Below are positions 6,686 to 15,007 of a DNA stretch of 38,659 nucleotides, in pieces. The notes below the pieces were generated by a model that was given only the letters and a program-made list of their open reading frames with translations, did not search any database and was not told the origin of the DNA. Position 1 is the stretch's first letter. The number at the start of each line of letters is the position of its first letter. Origin of the DNA: CAYPHY01 sp964410625 (GTDB taxonomy: Bacteria > Chloroflexota > Anaerolineae > Promineifilales > Promineifilaceae); contig CAYPHY010000048.1 in the NCBI GenBank assembly GCA_964410625.1, positions 1-38,659 on the forward strand. Direction: 5' to 3'. Position numbers and translations under genes: made by a program.

Positions 6686-8809
6686 ATGAAGAGCGATTTC
6701 ATTCTAGCTTTTAACGAAATCTGCGAGCAGCGTAATCTGCCGAAGGAAGATGTTTTCGAGGCGCTGAAAACAGCGCTTGTTTCCGCTTACCGGCGTGATG
6801 CAAACTTGAACAACACGCAACGGGTGGAGGTGGAGATTGACCCACGCACCGGTGAACCGACGATCTATGCTGAAAAAGAGGTCGTCGAAGACATCATGGA
6901 CAATCGCACCGAAGTGTTGCTGGAAGTGGCACGGCGCGAACATGCCAACGTCGAGTTGGGTGAGGTGGTCATGGTGGACAGCACCACCGAAAGCTTCGGC
7001 CGCATTGCCGCCCAAACTGCCAAGCAAGTCCTGTTGCAACGTGTGCGCGAGGCGGAACGGGAGCATCTGTTTGAGGACTTTTCCGGCCGCGAAGGGGAAC
7101 TGGTCAACGGTACGGTGCAGAGCATCAGCGGCCAGCATATCACCATCGGTCTCGGCCGTACGGAAGCGATCCTCCCCAAAGGCCAACAGGTACAGGGGGA
7201 ACGCTACCGTGCCCACGACAAGATTCGCGTCTATGTCTTGGAAGTGCGCCGCACCAGCCGTGGCCCGCAAATTATCGTCAGCCGTAACCATCGCAACTTG
7301 CTGCGCCGCTTGCTAGAGCTGGAAGTCCCGGAAATCTACAATGGGCAGGTGGATATTAAATCCATCGCTCGCGAGGCCGGGCAACGCTCGAAGGTCGCCG
7401 TCCAGGCGTTGCAGCCCGGGGTTGATCCGGTGGGGGCCTGCGTGGGTATGCGCGGTGTGCGTATCCAGAGCATCGTGCGCGAACTGAACGACGAGAAAAT
7501 TGACGTAATTGAGTGGGACCCGGACCAGCGCATTTTCATCGCCAAGGCACTCAGCCCGGCTCGCGTTTCCCAGGTTTTCCTGGAAGAAGACCCGGAGGAA
7601 GGGAAAACGGCCGTCGTCATCGTCCCGGATGATCAGTTGTCGCTGGCGATTGGCCGCGAAGGGCAAAACGCTCGCCTGGCGGCAAAGCTGACCGGCTGGC
7701 GCATTGATATTAAGAGCCTGACCGAAGCGGCCAATGAATCGCTCAACAACCTTGACCATCCCGCCGTTGATCCGCGACTGGCTCGCGATACGCAGTTCCT
7801 GGAGCAGGTGCGCAATGTGTTGGCGAAGAAGCAGGCTGGGCGGCCGATCACAGCCGAAGATTACATGACCCTGGACCGCCTGGTCAATCAAGTGGAAGGG
7901 CGGATTATCGCCAGCCGGGCGACGGCTTTCGAGTCGTTCCGCAAAAAGCGGATCGCCGCCCGTCGTGGTGTGCCGGAAGAGGCATGGCAGCATCCGTTGG
8001 ATGTGCTGGACTTACCCGGTCGCATCCACAACCTGTTGCTGGACGCCAATGTAGAAACGTTGGGCGATGTCTTGTATACGCTGGCGATGGGGGATGAATA
8101 TTTCCTGCGCCTGAAGGGACTGGGTGATAAGGCGCTGGAGACGGTGCGCGAACATCTGGCGGCCTATGAGCGCGAACAAGGCCCGCTGACGATGGCCGTT
8201 GAGGAAGAAGCGACAACGGAAGAAGCGGAACTTCCTGCCGACCTGGTTGAACCCGTTGAGGATGAGACAGAGCTCACGGCGGTTGAAGAAGTGGCCGCGC
8301 CCCAGGAAGAGACCACGCTCTCTGAAGAGGAGCTTGCTGAAATCGCCCTGGTAGAGGAGATGCTAGAGGATGAACCGGCCTGGCTAGAGCAGATACGTGA
8401 CGAGGAAGAGGAATCGGTCCCCGTGCTGGAACAGGTTGAGGAATTGGTTGTAGATGGTCACGTTAGCGCAAACGGCGAGGCGAAGGCAGAGGACAAGGAA
8501 GCGGCCGAAGCAGAACCAGAACCGGTGGCGGAGGAAGCGGCCGAAGAAGAGGAAGAGAGCATTCCAGCCATCGAAGATTTGTCACGCTCGTTGATCGAGC
8601 TGGTGGAAGCTGCGCCGAAGCCCGCGCCGAAGAAGAAGCCGTCCATTGTGGTGGTGCGTCCGACGGCCGAAGAAGAAGCCGAAAAGCAAAAGGCACAGAC
8701 GCGCAAGGGCCGCCATTTAGAGTATAATGAAGAGTCGGGTGAAGTGGTTATCAAGCGTAAGCGCAAGAGCAGCCGCCGTCGCCCCGAATGGGAAGAAGAT
8801 GAGTTCTAA
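6686..8809 (+). CDS. nusA: transcription termination/antitermination factor NusA with long acidic tail
   Basis: RNA-polymerase- and RNA-binding elongation factor. The N-terminal polymerase-binding domain spans about 1-125, S1 about 135-200 (GELVNGTVQSISGQHITIGL), KH1 about 228-285 (GACVGMRGVRIQSI) and KH2 about 305-350 (LAIGREGQNARLAAKLTGW). After a helical linker, a helix-hairpin-helix-like module follows at about 435-490 (LGDVLYTLAMGDEYFLRLKGLGDKAL). The last 215 residues are a low-complexity Glu/Ala-rich tail ending in a basic block (KRKRKSSRRR). At 707 residues it is much longer than the usual 350-500. AGGG lies upstream of ATG. ylxR overlaps its 3' end by 11 bases. Confidence 0.97.
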   Translation: MKSDFILAFNEICEQRNLPKEDVFEALKTALVSAYRRDANLNNTQRVEVEIDPRTGEPTIYAEKEVVEDIMDNRTEVLLEVARREHANVELGEVVMVDSTTESFGRIAAQTAKQVLLQRVREAEREHLFEDFSGREGELVNGTVQSISGQHITIGLGRTEAILPKGQQVQGERYRAHDKIRVYVLEVRRTSRGPQIIVSRNHRNLLRRLLELEVPEIYNGQVDIKSIAREAGQRSKVAVQALQPGVDPVGACVGMRGVRIQSIVRELNDEKIDVIEWDPDQRIFIAKALSPARVSQVFLEEDPEEGKTAVVIVPDDQLSLAIGREGQNARLAAKLTGWRIDIKSLTEAANESLNNLDHPAVDPRLARDTQFLEQVRNVLAKKQAGRPITAEDYMTLDRLVNQVEGRIIASRATAFESFRKKRIAARRGVPEEAWQHPLDVLDLPGRIHNLLLDANVETLGDVLYTLAMGDEYFLRLKGLGDKALETVREHLAAYEREQGPLTMAVEEEATTEEAELPADLVEPVEDETELTAVEEVAAPQEETTLSEEELAEIALVEEMLEDEPAWLEQIRDEEEESVPVLEQVEELVVDGHVSANGEAKAEDKEAAEAEPEPVAEEAAEEEEESIPAIEDLSRSLIELVEAAPKPAPKKKPSIVVVRPTAEEEAEKQKAQTRKGRHLEYNEESGEVVIKRKRKSSRRRPEWEEDEF

Positions 8810-9158
8810 GAAAGTTGGGAAAACACGCCAAAAGCATATCCCGCAGCGCACCTGTGTGGCCTGTCGCCGTCAGTTTGACAAGCGACAGTTGACCCGTCTG
8901 GTGCGCACGGCGGATGAGGGCGTGGTAATTGACCCAACAGGCAAACGCAGCGGCCGTGGCGCCTATCTTTGTGACCAGTCAGAGTGCTGGGAGAAGGCGC
9001 TGGGCAAGGCCCGTTTGCTGAATCAAGCGTTGAACACGCAACTGTCTGACGCTGAGCTTGAGGCACTGGCGGCCGCGCGTGCGGCGTTGCAGGTACCCAA
9101 GCCAGTTGTACGCGAACGCAAGGTCGCATCTGCTGAGTTGCTGGTCACCACTCATTAG
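8799..9158 (+). CDS. ylxR: YlxR/RnpM-family RNA-binding protein (DUF448)
   Basis: Small basic RNA-binding protein of 119 residues. The family hallmark RTCVACRRQFDKRQLTRLV is near the N-terminus, and GRGAYLCDQSECWEKA follows. In Bacillus this family binds RNase P RNA and modulates its activity. The start at 8799, preceded by GGAAGAAG, overlaps the end of nusA. The C-terminal 40 residues (ALEALAAARAAL...) extend past the usual domain. In many bacteria ylxQ follows, but here a non-coding spacer and infB come next. Confidence 0.93.
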   Translation: MSSKKVGKTRQKHIPQRTCVACRRQFDKRQLTRLVRTADEGVVIDPTGKRSGRGAYLCDQSECWEKALGKARLLNQALNTQLSDAELEALAAARAALQVPKPVVRERKVASAELLVTTH

Positions 9159-9167
9159 TTATCTGTG

Positions 9168-9187
9168 CTCCCGCAGCATTGCGGGAG
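9168..9187 (+). terminator. hairpin after ylxR
   Basis: CTCCCGCA and TGCGGGAG form a perfect 8-base stem with a GCAT loop 9 bases after the ylxR stop. The following sequence (AGATTACTTAAAA) is not T-rich, so it may be an RNA processing or stability element rather than a rho-independent terminator. Confidence 0.6.
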
Positions 9188-9211
9188 AGATTACTTAAAA
9201 TAGGACAGAAT

Positions 9212-9259
9212 AGAAACCGGGTTTCGGCGATCAATGGTCGCTTGCGAAGCCCGGCTTCT
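9212..9259. repeat. dispersed AGAAACCGGGTTTC repeat pair
   Basis: A palindromic unit AGAAACCGGGTTTC (9212-9225) and a second GAAGCCCGGCTTCT (9246-9259) lie in the 232-base spacer before infB. Related pairs occur at 13966-14025 and 17308-17340. In each case two palindromes are separated by about 6-30 bases. Confidence 0.8.
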
Positions 9260-9390
9260 AAATGTTCGGCATTTTAAGTGCTTGGCATTTATTGAATTGA
9301 TTGATTATTGATTGATGTATTTCTGGTTTCTCTTCTTGCACAGGAGAAGGGCAGGGGTACTGCGGCTTATTTATTTTGGAAAGCAACTAT

Positions 9391-11178
9391 ATGGCAGAAA
9401 CAAAGACATTAATTGAAGTACCTAATTTTATAACCGTCCGCGAACTAGCCGGATTGATGCAGGTCAGCCCGATTAATGTGATCAAGGAGCTGATGTCGAA
9501 TGGCATCATGGCTAATATCAACCAGCAGATTGACTTCGACACGGCCGCCATTGTCGCTGATGGACTGGGCTTTGACGTTGTCGCTCAGCGTGAAGAGGTT
9601 GAAGAGGAAGAGCTGGAGCCGGTTGAGCAGGTCGCCTGGCGGCAGGTGTTGGCTAAAGAGAATAAGGCCGACCTCCAGCCACGGCCGCCCATCGTCACCA
9701 TGCTAGGACATGTTGATCATGGCAAGACCTCGCTGCTTGATCTCATTCGTGAGACCAACGTTGTCTCCGGCGAAGCAGGCGGTATTACCCAACATATTGG
9801 CGCGTATCAGGCCGAAAAAGATGGTGAATTGATCACTTTCCTGGATACGCCGGGTCACGAGGCGTTTACGGCAATGCGTGCGCGGGGTGCCCAGGCAACG
9901 GACATCGCCATTTTGGTGGTGGCGGCCGATGACGGCGTGATGCCCCAAACGCGAGAGGCGATTGACCACGCCCGCGCCGCCCATGTGCCGATCATCGTCG
10001 CTTTGAACAAAATTGATTTGGCCTCGGCGCGGCCGGAGCGCGTCAAGCAGCAACTGGCCGACATTGGTCTTGTCCCCGACGAATGGGACGGCGATACGAT
10101 GGTCATTCCCGTTTCGGCCAAAGAGAAGTTGGGCATTGAAGACCTGTTGGAAGCGATTTTGCTGGTTGCGGAGGAGACCAAACCCACCGCGAATCCGAAG
10201 GCGGAACCGACCGGGACGGTTTTGGAAGCGAAGATTGATCGCGGCCGAGGGGTTATGACTACCCTGCTGGTGCAAAATGGCACGCTGCATCGTGGCGACA
10301 CGCTGTTGATTGGGGAGCATTACGGCCGGATCAAGGCTATGTTTGACTATCGCGGCCGTAATGTGCGCGAAGCTGGCCCAGCCACGCCTGTTTCTGTTTC
10401 CGGTCTCAATGGCATCCCCCAGGCGGGCGATCAGTTCCGCACGGTGGACAGCGAAAAGACGGCCCGCCGCGTGGTGGCGGAGGAGCAGGAAGAGGCCCGA
10501 ACCGATACGCGCAGCCGCGCCCGTGCCGCAACCCTTGATGAGTTTTTCGCCCGCTTGCAAGAGGGGGATACCAAGACGCTGAATTTGGTGGTCAAGGCCG
10601 ATGTGCAAGGATCGCTGGAGCCGATTGTCTCTTCGCTGAATAAGTTGGGCAATGAGGAAGTGTCGCTGGAAATCCTACGTGCCGCTACGGGGAATGTGTC
10701 GGAAAGCGATGTCATGCTGGCGGCCGCTTCCGATGCGATTATTCTCGGCTTCAATGTCGAAATTGATCCGATTGCCCGCAATGCAGCCAATAGCGAACAG
10801 ATAGAGATCAACATCTATAGCATTATCTACAAGCTGATCGAAGATGTAGAAAAGGCGATGAAGGGGATGTTGGCTCCGGCCTATGAGGATGTGGTGATCG
10901 GCCGCGGTGAAGTGCGCCAGGTGTTCAGGATCAAAGGGGTTGGCACCATTGCCGGAAGCTACTTACGCGCAGGTGAGGCACGCCGCAATGCGAAGGCGCG
11001 TGTCATTCGCAACAACCGGTTGCTCCACACTGGGCCGGTTGACAGCCTGAAGCACCTTCAGGAGAATGTCCGTGAAGTGAAGGCCGGATTTGAGTTTGGC
11101 GTGCATGTCGAAGGTTGGAATGATTACCAGCCTGGCGACATCATTGAGTTCTTCACGACCCAGCGAGTGGCCCGGTAA
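9391..11178 (+). CDS. infB: translation initiation factor IF-2
   Basis: GTPase that brings initiator tRNA to the 30S subunit and promotes subunit joining. At 595 residues it is the short form, lacking the long repetitive N-terminal part found in enterobacteria. An IF2-N-like helix bundle covers 10-65 (VRELAGLMQVSPINVIKELM). The G motifs are GHVDHGKT (106-113), the switch-II DTPGH (152-156), NKID (206-209) and SAK near 240. Domain 2, domain 3 and the C-terminal fMet-tRNA-binding domain (SYLRAGEARRNAKARV) follow. ATG 9391 with GGAAAG upstream is preferred over TTG 9376. A terminator-like hairpin follows the gene. Confidence 0.97.
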   Translation: MAETKTLIEVPNFITVRELAGLMQVSPINVIKELMSNGIMANINQQIDFDTAAIVADGLGFDVVAQREEVEEEELEPVEQVAWRQVLAKENKADLQPRPPIVTMLGHVDHGKTSLLDLIRETNVVSGEAGGITQHIGAYQAEKDGELITFLDTPGHEAFTAMRARGAQATDIAILVVAADDGVMPQTREAIDHARAAHVPIIVALNKIDLASARPERVKQQLADIGLVPDEWDGDTMVIPVSAKEKLGIEDLLEAILLVAEETKPTANPKAEPTGTVLEAKIDRGRGVMTTLLVQNGTLHRGDTLLIGEHYGRIKAMFDYRGRNVREAGPATPVSVSGLNGIPQAGDQFRTVDSEKTARRVVAEEQEEARTDTRSRARAATLDEFFARLQEGDTKTLNLVVKADVQGSLEPIVSSLNKLGNEEVSLEILRAATGNVSESDVMLAAASDAIILGFNVEIDPIARNAANSEQIEINIYSIIYKLIEDVEKAMKGMLAPAYEDVVIGRGEVRQVFRIKGVGTIAGSYLRAGEARRNAKARVIRNNRLLHTGPVDSLKHLQENVREVKAGFEFGVHVEGWNDYQPGDIIEFFTTQRVAR

Positions 11179-11193
11179 AAGTGAAAGGGGATG

Positions 11194-11244
11194 AGCGAAC
11201 AGCGGCCGAAAGCTAAGGCAATCGCTGTTTGCTATCTTTTTATT
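11194..11244 (+). terminator. terminator-like hairpin between infB and rbfA
   Basis: AGCGAACAGCG (11194-11204) pairs with CGCTGTTTGCT (11223-11233) over 11 positions with one G-U pair, and CTTTTTATT follows. It would stop or thin transcription before rbfA, whose start is at 11250. The loop of 18 bases carries a CGGCCG palindrome. Confidence 0.55.
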
Positions 11245-11249
11245 AAGCG

Positions 11250-11612
11250 ATGAAGCCAACAAGAGCCGAGCGCACGGCCGAGTTAATTCAACACATTTTA
11301 AGCGAGCTATTGCTGCGCGAGACGCGCGATCCCCGTTTGCAAGGGATAACCATTACCCAGGTAGTCCTGGATCGGGAGTTGCAATACGCGAACATTTATG
11401 TCAATGCCTTGGGTGATGAGGACCGTCAGCAGGAAGTGTTGGCTGGCCTGGAGCGGGCCAACAGCTTTCTGCGGCGCGAAGTCGCACAACGGGTGCAATT
11501 ACGCACTGCGCCTCACCTCCGTTTTCATTGGGACCCTTCCCAAGCTTATAGTGAGGAGGTTGACCAAATCCTCAGTCAATTGAATATCCCTCCGGCGGAT
11601 GAGGAAGAGTGA
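11250..11612 (+). CDS. rbfA: 30S ribosome-binding factor RbfA
   Basis: Late 30S assembly factor with a single KH-like domain; binds near the 5' end of 16S rRNA. The 120 residues are the usual length. Family features are RAERTAELIQHILSELLLRETRDPRL, ITITQVVLDRELQYANIYV and LRTAPHLRFHWDPS. No strong Shine-Dalgarno precedes the ATG. Its TGA is the first part of a heptamer repeat (GAGTGAATAGTG) that fills the spacer to nrnA. Confidence 0.95.
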   Translation: MKPTRAERTAELIQHILSELLLRETRDPRLQGITITQVVLDRELQYANIYVNALGDEDRQQEVLAGLERANSFLRREVAQRVQLRTAPHLRFHWDPSQAYSEEVDQILSQLNIPPADEEE

Positions 11613-11737
11613 ATAGTGGAGAGTGACGAGTGACGAGTATTGTGCTCCCGACTATCACTATCCACTATCCACTGCTCACTATTCACTATCCATAATATCC
11701 ACAATATCCACAATCTACTCGCCACTAATCACTATGA
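11608..11737. repeat. heptamer repeat with inverted complement, rbfA-nrnA spacer
   Basis: The left part carries GAGTGAC/GAGTGAA units, and the right part many CACTATC, CACTATT, CACTGCT and CACAATC units. AGTGAATAGTG (11608-11618) and CACTATTCACT (11677-11687) are perfect complements. The array begins on the rbfA stop codon and ends on the nrnA start (CACTATG), leaving no visible Shine-Dalgarno sequence. Confidence 0.85.
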
Positions 11738-12699
11738 TTCGCTATGCCATTGAGAAGGCCAATACGGTTTTGATTATCACCCACGTTGATCCTGATGGTG
11801 ACGCCATTGGTTCGCTGACGGCAATGGGGCAGTTTCTGAAGGAGCGTGGGAAATTGGTGACAATGGCCTGTGAGGACAAGGTTCCACCACGCTTCGCCTA
11901 TTTACCACTCACCGACGAAGTAAGACGCAGCCCCCTACCCAATACCGCCTATGACCTGGTTATCGCGCTGGATTGCGGCGACCATTTGCGAATGGGCAAG
12001 GTCTATACGGCGTTGCCAAACCCCAGCCCGACGCTGATCAATATTGACCACCACATCACCAATACTGAATTTGGCGATTTTAATTTGGTAGACCCGAAAG
12101 CCAGCGCGACAGTTGAGATACTCCATTACCTCTTTCAGGAGTGGAATGAGCCGATTACGCCGGGGATCGCCACCAGCTTGCTAACGGGATTGGTGACGGA
12201 TACGTTGGGCTTTCGCACCTCGAACACCACGGCTCGTTCATTGCGGGCGGCGGCCGATCTGATGGATGCGGGTGGCAATTTATTTGATGTCACCATGGCG
12301 GCGTTGGTATTGCGGCCGTTGGCAACCATCCAGTTGTGGGGGGTCGGTCTGGGGCGGATGCAATTTGATGATGGCTTGCTTTGGACGTCCATCAGCCGGC
12401 GGGCATCCCAGGCGATTGGCGACACGACAAACAGCAATGGCCTCTCGAATTTGTTGGCCGATGTGGAAGAAGTGGCCGTTGGCGTGGTGCTGACGGAGAT
12501 GAAAGATGGTTCGGTGCGCGTCAGTATGCGCTCACGCGCCCCGTATGATGTGGCCGAAGTGGCGGCGAAGTTCGGCGGCGGAGGCCATCCCCAGGCTTCC
12601 GGCTGTACTTTGCACGTTCCCCTGGCCGAGGCGGAAGCACTCGTTGTGAATGCCTGCCGCCAGCTCATTCGCGAGACGCGAGCTGAGATGACAAGTTGA
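11734..12699 (+). CDS. nrnA: DHH/DHHA1 oligoribonuclease / pAp phosphatase (NrnA)
   Basis: Manganese-dependent phosphoesterase that degrades very short RNAs and hydrolyses 3'-phosphoadenosine 5'-phosphate. The 321 residues are family-typical. The DHH domain shows THVDPDGDAIGSL, ALDCGDHLRMG and NIDHHITNTEFG. DHHA1 carries FGGGGHPQASGC near the C-terminus. The start at 11734 is chosen because the upstream in-frame extension translates only repeat DNA. The position between rbfA and truB is common in bacteria. The last residues (MTS) and the stop are formed by a GTTGACAAG octamer array. Confidence 0.93.
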   Translation: MIRYAIEKANTVLIITHVDPDGDAIGSLTAMGQFLKERGKLVTMACEDKVPPRFAYLPLTDEVRRSPLPNTAYDLVIALDCGDHLRMGKVYTALPNPSPTLINIDHHITNTEFGDFNLVDPKASATVEILHYLFQEWNEPITPGIATSLLTGLVTDTLGFRTSNTTARSLRAAADLMDAGGNLFDVTMAALVLRPLATIQLWGVGLGRMQFDDGLLWTSISRRASQAIGDTTNSNGLSNLLADVEEVAVGVVLTEMKDGSVRVSMRSRAPYDVAEVAAKFGGGGHPQASGCTLHVPLAEAEALVVNACRQLIRETRAEMTS

Positions 12700-12783
12700 C
12701 AAGGTGAAGAGGTGACAAGGTGAGCTCGCTTCCACCCCGCACCCTGTCACCTTGTCACCCTATCACCTTGTCATCCTGGCACC
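12688..12783. repeat. octamer repeat with inverted complement, nrnA-truB spacer
   Basis: ATGACAAG, TTGACAAG, GTGAAGAG, GTGACAAG are followed by CACCCTGT, CACCTTGT, CACCCTAT, CACCTTGT and CATCCTGG. The two halves are complementary, and the array runs from the nrnA stop to the base before the truB start. The same unit family is found at 5188-5303. Confidence 0.85.
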
Positions 12784-13662
12784 ATGAACCCCGAAGGCAT
12801 TCTCAATATTGATAAGCCCGGCGGCATGACCTCCCATGATGTGGTGGCGCGGATACGACGGCTGATGGGTATTCGCCGCGTAGGCCATGCCGGAACGCTT
12901 GATCCATTGGCGACAGGAGTGCTGCTGGTCTGTTTGGGGCGGACAACGCGACTGGTTGAGTATCTGGTGGGGCGGCCGAAAACCTATGAAACCACCATCC
13001 GCCTCGGTCAAACAACCGATACTTACGATGCGGAAGGGGCCGTGATTGCTGAACAGCCCGTTGTCGTTACGCCGGAGGAAGTGGAAGCCGCCCTATCCCA
13101 GTTTCGCGGCCCCATCCGCCAACAACCGCCGCTTTATTCGGCTGTTAAACAAGGGGGCCAACCGCTGCATAAGCTGGCCCGCCAGGACGCTGCCCGCGCC
13201 GCCCAAATCGAACGCCCCTTCCGTGAGATCACGATTTATGAATTAGAGTTGTTGGCGTTTAGTCCGCCCTGGTTGCGGTTGCGTGTCGTTTGTTCGTCTG
13301 GGACTTACATTCGCTCCCTGGCCCATGATCTGGGGCAGGTGTTGGGGTGTGGGGGGCATGTCGTTGTGCTGCGCCGCCTGGCCGTTGGCGAGTTTGATGT
13401 GGAATCGGCCGTTCCCCTCGACCAGCTAACGGCCGAGAACTGGCAGCGCTATCTGTTGGCGGGAGAGGCAGCCGTTGCTCATTTGCCGCGCCTCCATTTG
13501 ACGATGGAGGAAAGCGGGCAATTACAACAAGGGAAACGATTGCCGCAGCGACCAGAGCAGCCAAGGACTGAGTTGGTTGCGGTTTATGATGAAGCGGGAA
13601 TGTTTATTGGGGTGGCGACGGCCGGAAGAGGATACTGGCAGCCCAGGAAGATCATGACCTAA
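12784..13662 (+). CDS. truB: tRNA pseudouridine(55) synthase
   Basis: Converts U55 of the tRNA T-loop to pseudouridine. In 292 residues the family landmarks are ILNIDKPGGMTSHD at the start, GHAGTLDPLATG with catalytic Asp40, the Tyr-containing QQPPLYSAVKQGG, RLRVVCSSGTYIRSLAHDLG and a C-terminal RNA-binding extension. No Shine-Dalgarno sequence is visible because repeat DNA reaches the ATG. Its stop overlaps the end of a broken Uma2 gene on the other strand. Confidence 0.96.
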   Translation: MNPEGILNIDKPGGMTSHDVVARIRRLMGIRRVGHAGTLDPLATGVLLVCLGRTTRLVEYLVGRPKTYETTIRLGQTTDTYDAEGAVIAEQPVVVTPEEVEAALSQFRGPIRQQPPLYSAVKQGGQPLHKLARQDAARAAQIERPFREITIYELELLAFSPPWLRLRVVCSSGTYIRSLAHDLGQVLGCGGHVVVLRRLAVGEFDVESAVPLDQLTAENWQRYLLAGEAAVAHLPRLHLTMEESGQLQQGKRLPQRPEQPRTELVAVYDEAGMFIGVATAGRGYWQPRKIMT

Positions 13663-13832
13663 AGACGGTTTAAGCGGCTGACAACGGCCGCGTGACGAGG
13701 CCCCAACGGACTCATAGCAAGAATTTCCCCCTCAATTAGCTCCATATGATCGTCTTCGGTCAGCACCCCGGCTCTTGCCATTTGCTCATATTCAGTTACG
13801 GAAAAAAGACGCCGTGTCACTTGTATGGTCAT
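13659..13832 (-). pseudogene. Uma2-family (DUF820) endonuclease remnant
   Basis: Encodes about 57 residues that match only the N-terminus of Uma2-type PD-(D/E)XK proteins (VTRRLFSVTEYEQMARAGVLTEDDHMELIEGE, then LGPRHAAVVSRLN), which are usually about 180-200 residues. The nuclease core is missing: reading stops at a TAG lying across the truB stop. GGAGG sits 5 bases before its ATG and TATAAT further up, so expression signals survive. It looks like a gene cut off where truB now ends. Confidence 0.75.
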
Positions 13833-13965
13833 TTCATCCTCCAACGACCACCATTATAGCATGATCCGCTCGTTAGCCAGACATCGCGCCTCTGATACAA
13901 TTCGACCTGGCTTGATTCTTTCTCATCTTTATCGCTAAAGTAAACTGCGGAAAGTTTTTGGGAAC

Positions 13966-14025
13966 AGAAACCGGGTTTCTTGGCTATTACTAAACAGACC
14001 TTTTGATGATAGAAACCCGGTTTCT
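13966..14025. repeat. dispersed AGAAACCCGGTTTCT repeat pair
   Basis: AGAAACCGGGTTTCT (13966-13980) and AGAAACCCGGTTTCT (14011-14025) are two near-palindromes that are also complements of each other, 30 bases apart, just before ribF. They are related to the pairs at 9212-9259 and 17308-17340. Confidence 0.88.
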
Positions 14026-14047
14026 AAAGATAACCATTAACCAACTT

Positions 14048-14983
14048 ATGACAGAAATTGTTCACGTAACTCATTTGAGCGAGTACACCAGCTATGAGCC
14101 AACCTATCTGGCAATTGGCTCGTTTGATGGCGTACATCTCGGCCACCAGCATTTGTTGGGGCGAATGGCTAAACAGGCGCGGAAAGACGGGGTACGCACG
14201 GCCGCGCTGACCTTCTTTCCCCATCCCCGTCGCGTCTTGCAAGATTTACCGCAACGTTTTTATCTAACCACCCTGGATGATCGCCTACGATTGCTGGCTG
14301 GTGCCGGGATGGATTTGATAGTGGTCCACGTCTTTAATCACGATGTGCGCCAGATTCGCGCGGCCGACTTCGTAGCCCAATTGCGCCAGTCACTCGATAT
14401 GCGCCAGTTGTGGGGCGGCCGTTTTGCCCTCGGCTATAAACGGGAAGGGGACATTCCTTTTCTTCGTCGCCAGGGCAAACAACTCGGTTTCACCGTCGAA
14501 ATACCGGATACCTTAACGCATTGGCAAGATGAAATCGTCAGTAGCAGTCGTATCCGCGAGGCATTGGAAGACGGGGACGTAGAGCAGCTAAACGGCTGTC
14601 TGGGACGGTTGTACTCCCTTTCAGGGGTCGTAGTTATGGGCGACCAGCGCGGCCGGTTGCTTGGCTTCCCAACGGCTAATCTGACGGTGTGGGATGAGTT
14701 GTTGCTTCCGGCCAATGGCGTCTATGCCACCTACGCCTGGGTGGACGGCCGCCGCTATCTGGCCGCGACTAATATCGGCGTGCGGCCGACGGTAGACGGT
14801 CACCATTTGCGGGTCGAGGCACATCTGCTGGACTTTGACGAGGATATTTACGGCAAAGTGGTGCGATTGGAGTTTATCGGCCGGATACGACCGGAGATGA
14901 GGTTCAGCGGCATCGAGGAACTTAAGGCGCAGATTACTAACGATGTGGCGGCTGTGCGTGATAAACTGATGTTACATACATAG
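14048..14983 (+). CDS. ribF: bifunctional riboflavin kinase / FAD synthetase
   Basis: Phosphorylates riboflavin to FMN and adenylates FMN to FAD. The N-terminal nucleotidyltransferase half shows AIGSFDGVHLGHQ (about 22-34), TFFPHPRRVL, VSSSRIREALEDGDV. The C-terminal flavokinase half shows GRLLGFPTANL, LPANGVYATY, RPTVDG and LEFIGRIRPEMRF. The start at 14048 (311 residues) is preferred, since the longer reading from 14003 translates the dispersed repeat at 14011-14025. Its position after truB is common in bacteria, where rpsO often follows; here a toxin-antitoxin pair follows. Confidence 0.94.
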   Translation: MTEIVHVTHLSEYTSYEPTYLAIGSFDGVHLGHQHLLGRMAKQARKDGVRTAALTFFPHPRRVLQDLPQRFYLTTLDDRLRLLAGAGMDLIVVHVFNHDVRQIRAADFVAQLRQSLDMRQLWGGRFALGYKREGDIPFLRRQGKQLGFTVEIPDTLTHWQDEIVSSSRIREALEDGDVEQLNGCLGRLYSLSGVVVMGDQRGRLLGFPTANLTVWDELLLPANGVYATYAWVDGRRYLAATNIGVRPTVDGHHLRVEAHLLDFDEDIYGKVVRLEFIGRIRPEMRFSGIEELKAQITNDVAAVRDKLMLHT

Positions 14984-15007
14984 ATGGGGTGGAGTGTTGA
15001 ATGAAAG

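Noticed and set aside
9703..10608. 301-codon reading frame opposite infB
   Set aside because: It mirrors infB codons and has no recognisable domain.
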